DNA of 64,000 nt. Source: Mycobacterium aquaticum. GTDB lineage: Bacteria > Actinomycetota > Actinomycetes > Mycobacteriales > Mycobacteriaceae. Both the position numbers and the translations under genes were made by a program. Under the pieces are notes generated by a model. That model ran no database searches. It was not told the origin of the DNA and was given only the letters and a program-made list of their open reading frames with translations. Positions 61,441 to 64,000 of the stretch are shown piece by piece (the stretch's first letter is position 1; each line of letters begins with the position of its first letter). The stretch is taken from the NCBI RefSeq assembly GCF_002086485.1, contig NZ_MVHF01000021.1, forward strand, positions 1 through 64,000, read 5' to 3'.

Positions 61441-62016
61441 ATGACCACGAACAGGCTCACCGCAGCGAGTGCGGCCGCCGTGCTGACCGCGGCGGCCCTG
61501 GCATTTCCGGCATCGGCCACGGCGGCGTCGAACTCGGCCGTCACCTCCATCCCCAGTCCACAGGGCGACATCGAGATGCACGTCACCGCCAACTGCGCGG
61601 GCACGGTGTGCACGTTCAGCACGCAGGCCAACCTGCTGACGCCGGACGGGCCCATCGGCTTCCCCGGCGACGCGTGGGCACGCCAGACCATCACGCTGCG
61701 CAGCACGGACCGCAACGTCTGGCAGGAGGCGTCGTACAGCGCACCGGCCGGCGCACCGCGAGTGGTCAAGGGCGCCAACAACGACAACGTGCTGTCCAAG
61801 CAGCTCAAGTCGATCAACAACGCCGAGATCTCGGTGACCACCTTCGGCGGCGGCCCGATCGAGCGCTTCCAGGTCGACGGCGAGTCGACACCGACCGACT
61901 GGGCCACCGGCCAGCCGAACACCAAGGCGTCCTTCATCGCGTGCTCGGACATCCAGGTGGTGTTCGGCGGCGTCAACCTCTCGACCCCGACCGCCTGCGC
62001 GCAGACCGGGTTCTGA
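61441..62016 (+). CDS. secreted protein, Rv3572-like
   Basis: A 191-residue protein. It begins MTTNRLTAASAAAVLTAAAL with a typical Sec signal peptide, cleavage likely after ATAA. The mature part has Cys residues (NCAGTVCTF, IACSD, TACAQ) that could form disulfides. Gene position between kshB and fadE34 matches M. tuberculosis Rv3572, which is uncharacterised. It is 22 bases downstream of kshB. I chose the ATG at 61441; a TTG six bases earlier is possible. Confidence 0.75.
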   Translation: MTTNRLTAASAAAVLTAAALAFPASATAASNSAVTSIPSPQGDIEMHVTANCAGTVCTFSTQANLLTPDGPIGFPGDAWARQTITLRSTDRNVWQEASYSAPAGAPRVVKGANNDNVLSKQLKSINNAEISVTTFGGGPIERFQVDGESTPTDWATGQPNTKASFIACSDIQVVFGGVNLSTPTACAQTGF

Positions 62017-62023
62017 CCTCTCT

Positions 62024-62086
62024 GCGCGAGCAGACCGTCAGGTACCGGACGAGCGGCGTGTCGCGGACCTTGACGTCTGCTCGCGC
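62024..62086. terminator. bidirectional hairpin before fadE34 end
   Basis: Twelve-base arms GCGCGAGCAGAC (62024-62035) and GTCTGCTCGCGC (62075-62086) pair perfectly; GTCA and TGAC extend the stem after a one-base bulge. It separates the Rv3572-like gene and fadE34, which are convergent. Confidence 0.7.
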
Positions 62087-62095
62087 GAAGAAGTC

Positions 62096-64000
62096 CTAGC
62101 GCGGCAGACCCAGCAGCCGCTCACCGGCCAGGGTCAGCAGGATCTGTTCGGTACCACCGGCAATGGTCAGGCAGCGGGTGTTGAGGAAGTCGTGCACCTC
62201 GCGGTTGACCACCGCGCCGCCGCCGTCGGACAGTTCCATCCGGAACTCGGCCAGCGCCTGCCGGTAGCGCACCCCGATGAGCTTGCGGGCACTGGCCTGC
62301 GGGCCCGGGTCCTGCCCGCCGACGGCCAGCACGGCGATGCGCTGATCCAGCAGGGAACCCACCTGGGCCGCCACGATCAGCCCGCCGAGGCGGTCCTCGT
62401 CGGCCGGGTCGACGTCCACGCTGTCGAGTGCCCGCAGCAGCTCCTCCATCGGATTGCCCAGCGCCGTACCGCCTGCCATGGCGACACGCTCGTTGGCCAG
62501 CGTCGTACGGGCCAGCCGCCAGCCGTCGTTGACGGTCCCGACCACCATCTCGTCGGGTACGAACACGTCGTCGAAGAACACCTCGTTGAACAGTTCGTCG
62601 CCGGTGATCTCCCGCAGCGGCCGGATCACGATGCCGGGCGAGCGCATGTCGACCAGGAAGTAGGTGATGCCTTTGTGTTTCGGAGCGTCGGCGTCCGTTC
62701 TGGCCAGGCAGACACCCCAGTGCGCCTTCTGCGCGGCCGAGGTCCACACCTTCTGCCCGGTCAGCTTCCAGCCACCTTCTGCGCGAACGGCTTTGGTGCG
62801 CAGTGCCGCCAGATCCGAACCGGCGCCCGGCTCGGAGAACAACTGGCACCACGTCAGCTCCCCGCGCAGCGTCGGCGGAACGAACTGCTCGATCTGCGCG
62901 GGACTGCCGTGCTCGAGGATCGTGGGCACGGCCCACCACCCGATCACCAGGTCGGGGCGGTCCACCGACGCCGCCGCCAGCTCCTGGTCGATCAGCAGCT
63001 GCTCGGCCGGAGATGCGCTGCGGCCGTATGGACGTGGCCAATGCGGCGCGAGCAGCCCGGAGTCGGCCAGCGCAGCCTGCCGCTGTTCGACGGGCAGCGC
63101 CGCCACCTCGGCGACAGCGGCCGCGATCTCCGGACGCAGACCGGCCACCGATTCCAGATCGATGCGCAGCTCACGCCGAACCCCCTGCCGCGTCAGCGCG
63201 CCGACCCGACGCAGCCACCGGCGGTAGCCGCCCAGAGCGTGCGATATGCCGTAGGCGCGCCGCAGATACAGGTGCGCGTCGTGTTCCCAGGTGATGCCGA
63301 TGCCGCCCAGCACCTGGATGCAGTCCTTGGCGTTGGCCACCGCGGCGTCGATGCCCGCGGTCGCGGCGACGGCGGCCGCGATCGACAGCTGCCCCTCATC
63401 GCTCTCGGCGGCTGCCGTGGCGGCGTCGGCGGCAGCCACGGCCGCTTGCTCGGAGCGCAACAGCATCTCGGCGCACATGTGCTTGATGGCCTGGAAGCTG
63501 CCGATCGGCTTTCCGAACTGCTCACGCACCTTGGCGTATTCGGTCGCGGTCTGCAGCGCCCAGCGGGCCAACCCGGCCGCCTCCGCGGCCAGCACGGTCG
63601 CGGCGAGGTCCTCGAACCGCTGCCGCGTCACCGCCAGCACCTCGGCGGGCGCGGAGTCCAGCACCACGCGCGCCAGCGGGATCGAGAAGTCGGTGGCCGG
63701 CACCGGTTCGACCGTCACACCCGCGGCGGCGGCATCGATGAGCACCACCTGCTCGCCCGAGGACAGCACCAGCAGCCCGGCGTTGTCGGCGCCCAGCACA
63801 TAGTCGGCCGTACCGGACACGTGATCCCCGTCGACACGTACGTCGGCCGTCAGTGCGACGCCCGCGGTGCGCTCACCGGACATCAGGGCCTCAAGGACCG
63901 ACTCGTCGGCGACGAGCAGGGTTACCAGCGCCGTGGTTGCTACGGGCCCGGGCACGAGCGCCGCGGCGGCCTCGTCGAGCATCGCGCACAGGTCCTCGAC
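62096..64000 (-). CDS. fadE34: acyl-CoA dehydrogenase FadE34, partial at window edge
   Basis: A fused, double-length acyl-CoA dehydrogenase running off the right edge; 634 codons are visible and the start is missing, about 80 residues short of the roughly 710 usual for Rv3573c. The first visible half is a degenerate domain with YAKVREQFGKPIGSFQAIKHMCAEML. The second half is complete: SEPGAGSDLAAL, GWKLTGQKVWTS and the C-terminal GGTEQILLTLAGERLLGLPR. FadE34 (ChsE3) dehydrogenates the C24 steroid CoA side chain in cholesterol and bile acid breakdown. Confidence 0.9.
   Translation of the reverse strand, partial: VEDLCAMLDEAAAALVPGPVATTALVTLLVADESVLEALMSGERTAGVALTADVRVDGDHVSGTADYVLGADNAGLLVLSSGEQVVLIDAAAAGVTVEPVPATDFSIPLARVVLDSAPAEVLAVTRQRFEDLAATVLAAEAAGLARWALQTATEYAKVREQFGKPIGSFQAIKHMCAEMLLRSEQAAVAAADAATAAAESDEGQLSIAAAVAATAGIDAAVANAKDCIQVLGGIGITWEHDAHLYLRRAYGISHALGGYRRWLRRVGALTRQGVRRELRIDLESVAGLRPEIAAAVAEVAALPVEQRQAALADSGLLAPHWPRPYGRSASPAEQLLIDQELAAASVDRPDLVIGWWAVPTILEHGSPAQIEQFVPPTLRGELTWCQLFSEPGAGSDLAALRTKAVRAEGGWKLTGQKVWTSAAQKAHWGVCLARTDADAPKHKGITYFLVDMRSPGIVIRPLREITGDELFNEVFFDDVFVPDEMVVGTVNDGWRLARTTLANERVAMAGGTALGNPMEELLRALDSVDVDPADEDRLGGLIVAAQVGSLLDQRIAVLAVGGQDPGPQASARKLIGVRYRQALAEFRMELSDGGGAVVNREVHDFLNTRCLTIAGGTEQILLTLAGERLLGLPR

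Overview
The window looks like chromosomal DNA of a fast-growing mycobacterium (Mycolicibacterium type). It is GC-rich. It carries the Mycobacterium tuberculosis-type sterol ring-degradation genes in recognisable order (ipdF-fadE30 / fadD3-fadE31-fadE32-fadE33, aspB, hsaB-hsaC-hsaD-hsaA / kshB, the Rv3572-like gene, fadE34). Their operators match KstR and KstR2 consensus sites, and there is an IdeR-like iron box. Several SDRs are of the mycofactocin-coupled type. No rRNA, tRNA, CRISPR array or intact insertion sequence was seen. The species cannot be fixed from the sequence alone.

Layout. 0.1-1.6 kb: AmiS/UreI-type channel and isochorismatase-fold hydrolase (minus). 1.6-1.9 kb: remnant of a response regulator. 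2.1-9.2 kb: five tightly overlapping plus-strand genes (SWIM zinc finger, HEAT-like, MoxR AAA+ ATPase, DUF5682-like, VWA), resembling the uncharacterised yehLMPQ locus of E. coli. 9.3-15.9 kb: sterol CD-ring genes around one KstR2 operator. 15.9-30.5 kb: an accessory block lying exactly between fadE33 and aspB, which are neighbours in M. tuberculosis. It has two parts: (a) a betaine-type ABC importer with an IclR regulator, divergent from a HAL-family lyase whose MIO triad is altered; (b) TetR, a dipeptide-type ABC importer, a serine hydrolase and an amidohydrolase. aspB now overlaps the end of part (b).

31.7-35.7 kb: MFS transporter, 3-hydroxybutyrate dehydrogenase-like SDR and acetoacetyl-CoA synthetase, a likely ketone-body module. 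35.9-39.7 kb: monoacylglycerol lipase-like hydrolase, then TetR divergent from two mycofactocin-type SDRs and a tandem carboxymuconolactone decarboxylase-like protein. 39.7-45.4 kb: MarR, dienelactone hydrolase, PucR-type regulator, cis-CaaD-like tautomerase, benzoylformate decarboxylase-like ThDP enzyme, quinone oxidoreductase. 45.6-52.0 kb: DeoR-controlled APC permease, FGGY kinase and two FAD oxidoreductases. 52.0-54.9 kb: P450, ferredoxin, TetR and SDR sharing a repeated 14-bp palindrome. 55.2-56.6 kb: a secreted Ala/Thr/Ser-rich protein behind the IdeR-like box.

56.7-64.0 kb: sterol A/B-ring module. KshB supplies electrons to 3-ketosteroid 9-alpha-hydroxylase, HsaAB hydroxylates 3-HSA, HsaC cleaves the catechol, HsaD hydrolyses the product, and FadD3/FadE30-33/IpdF handle the remaining CD-ring propionate. 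FadE34 acts on the side chain and runs off the right end of the window.
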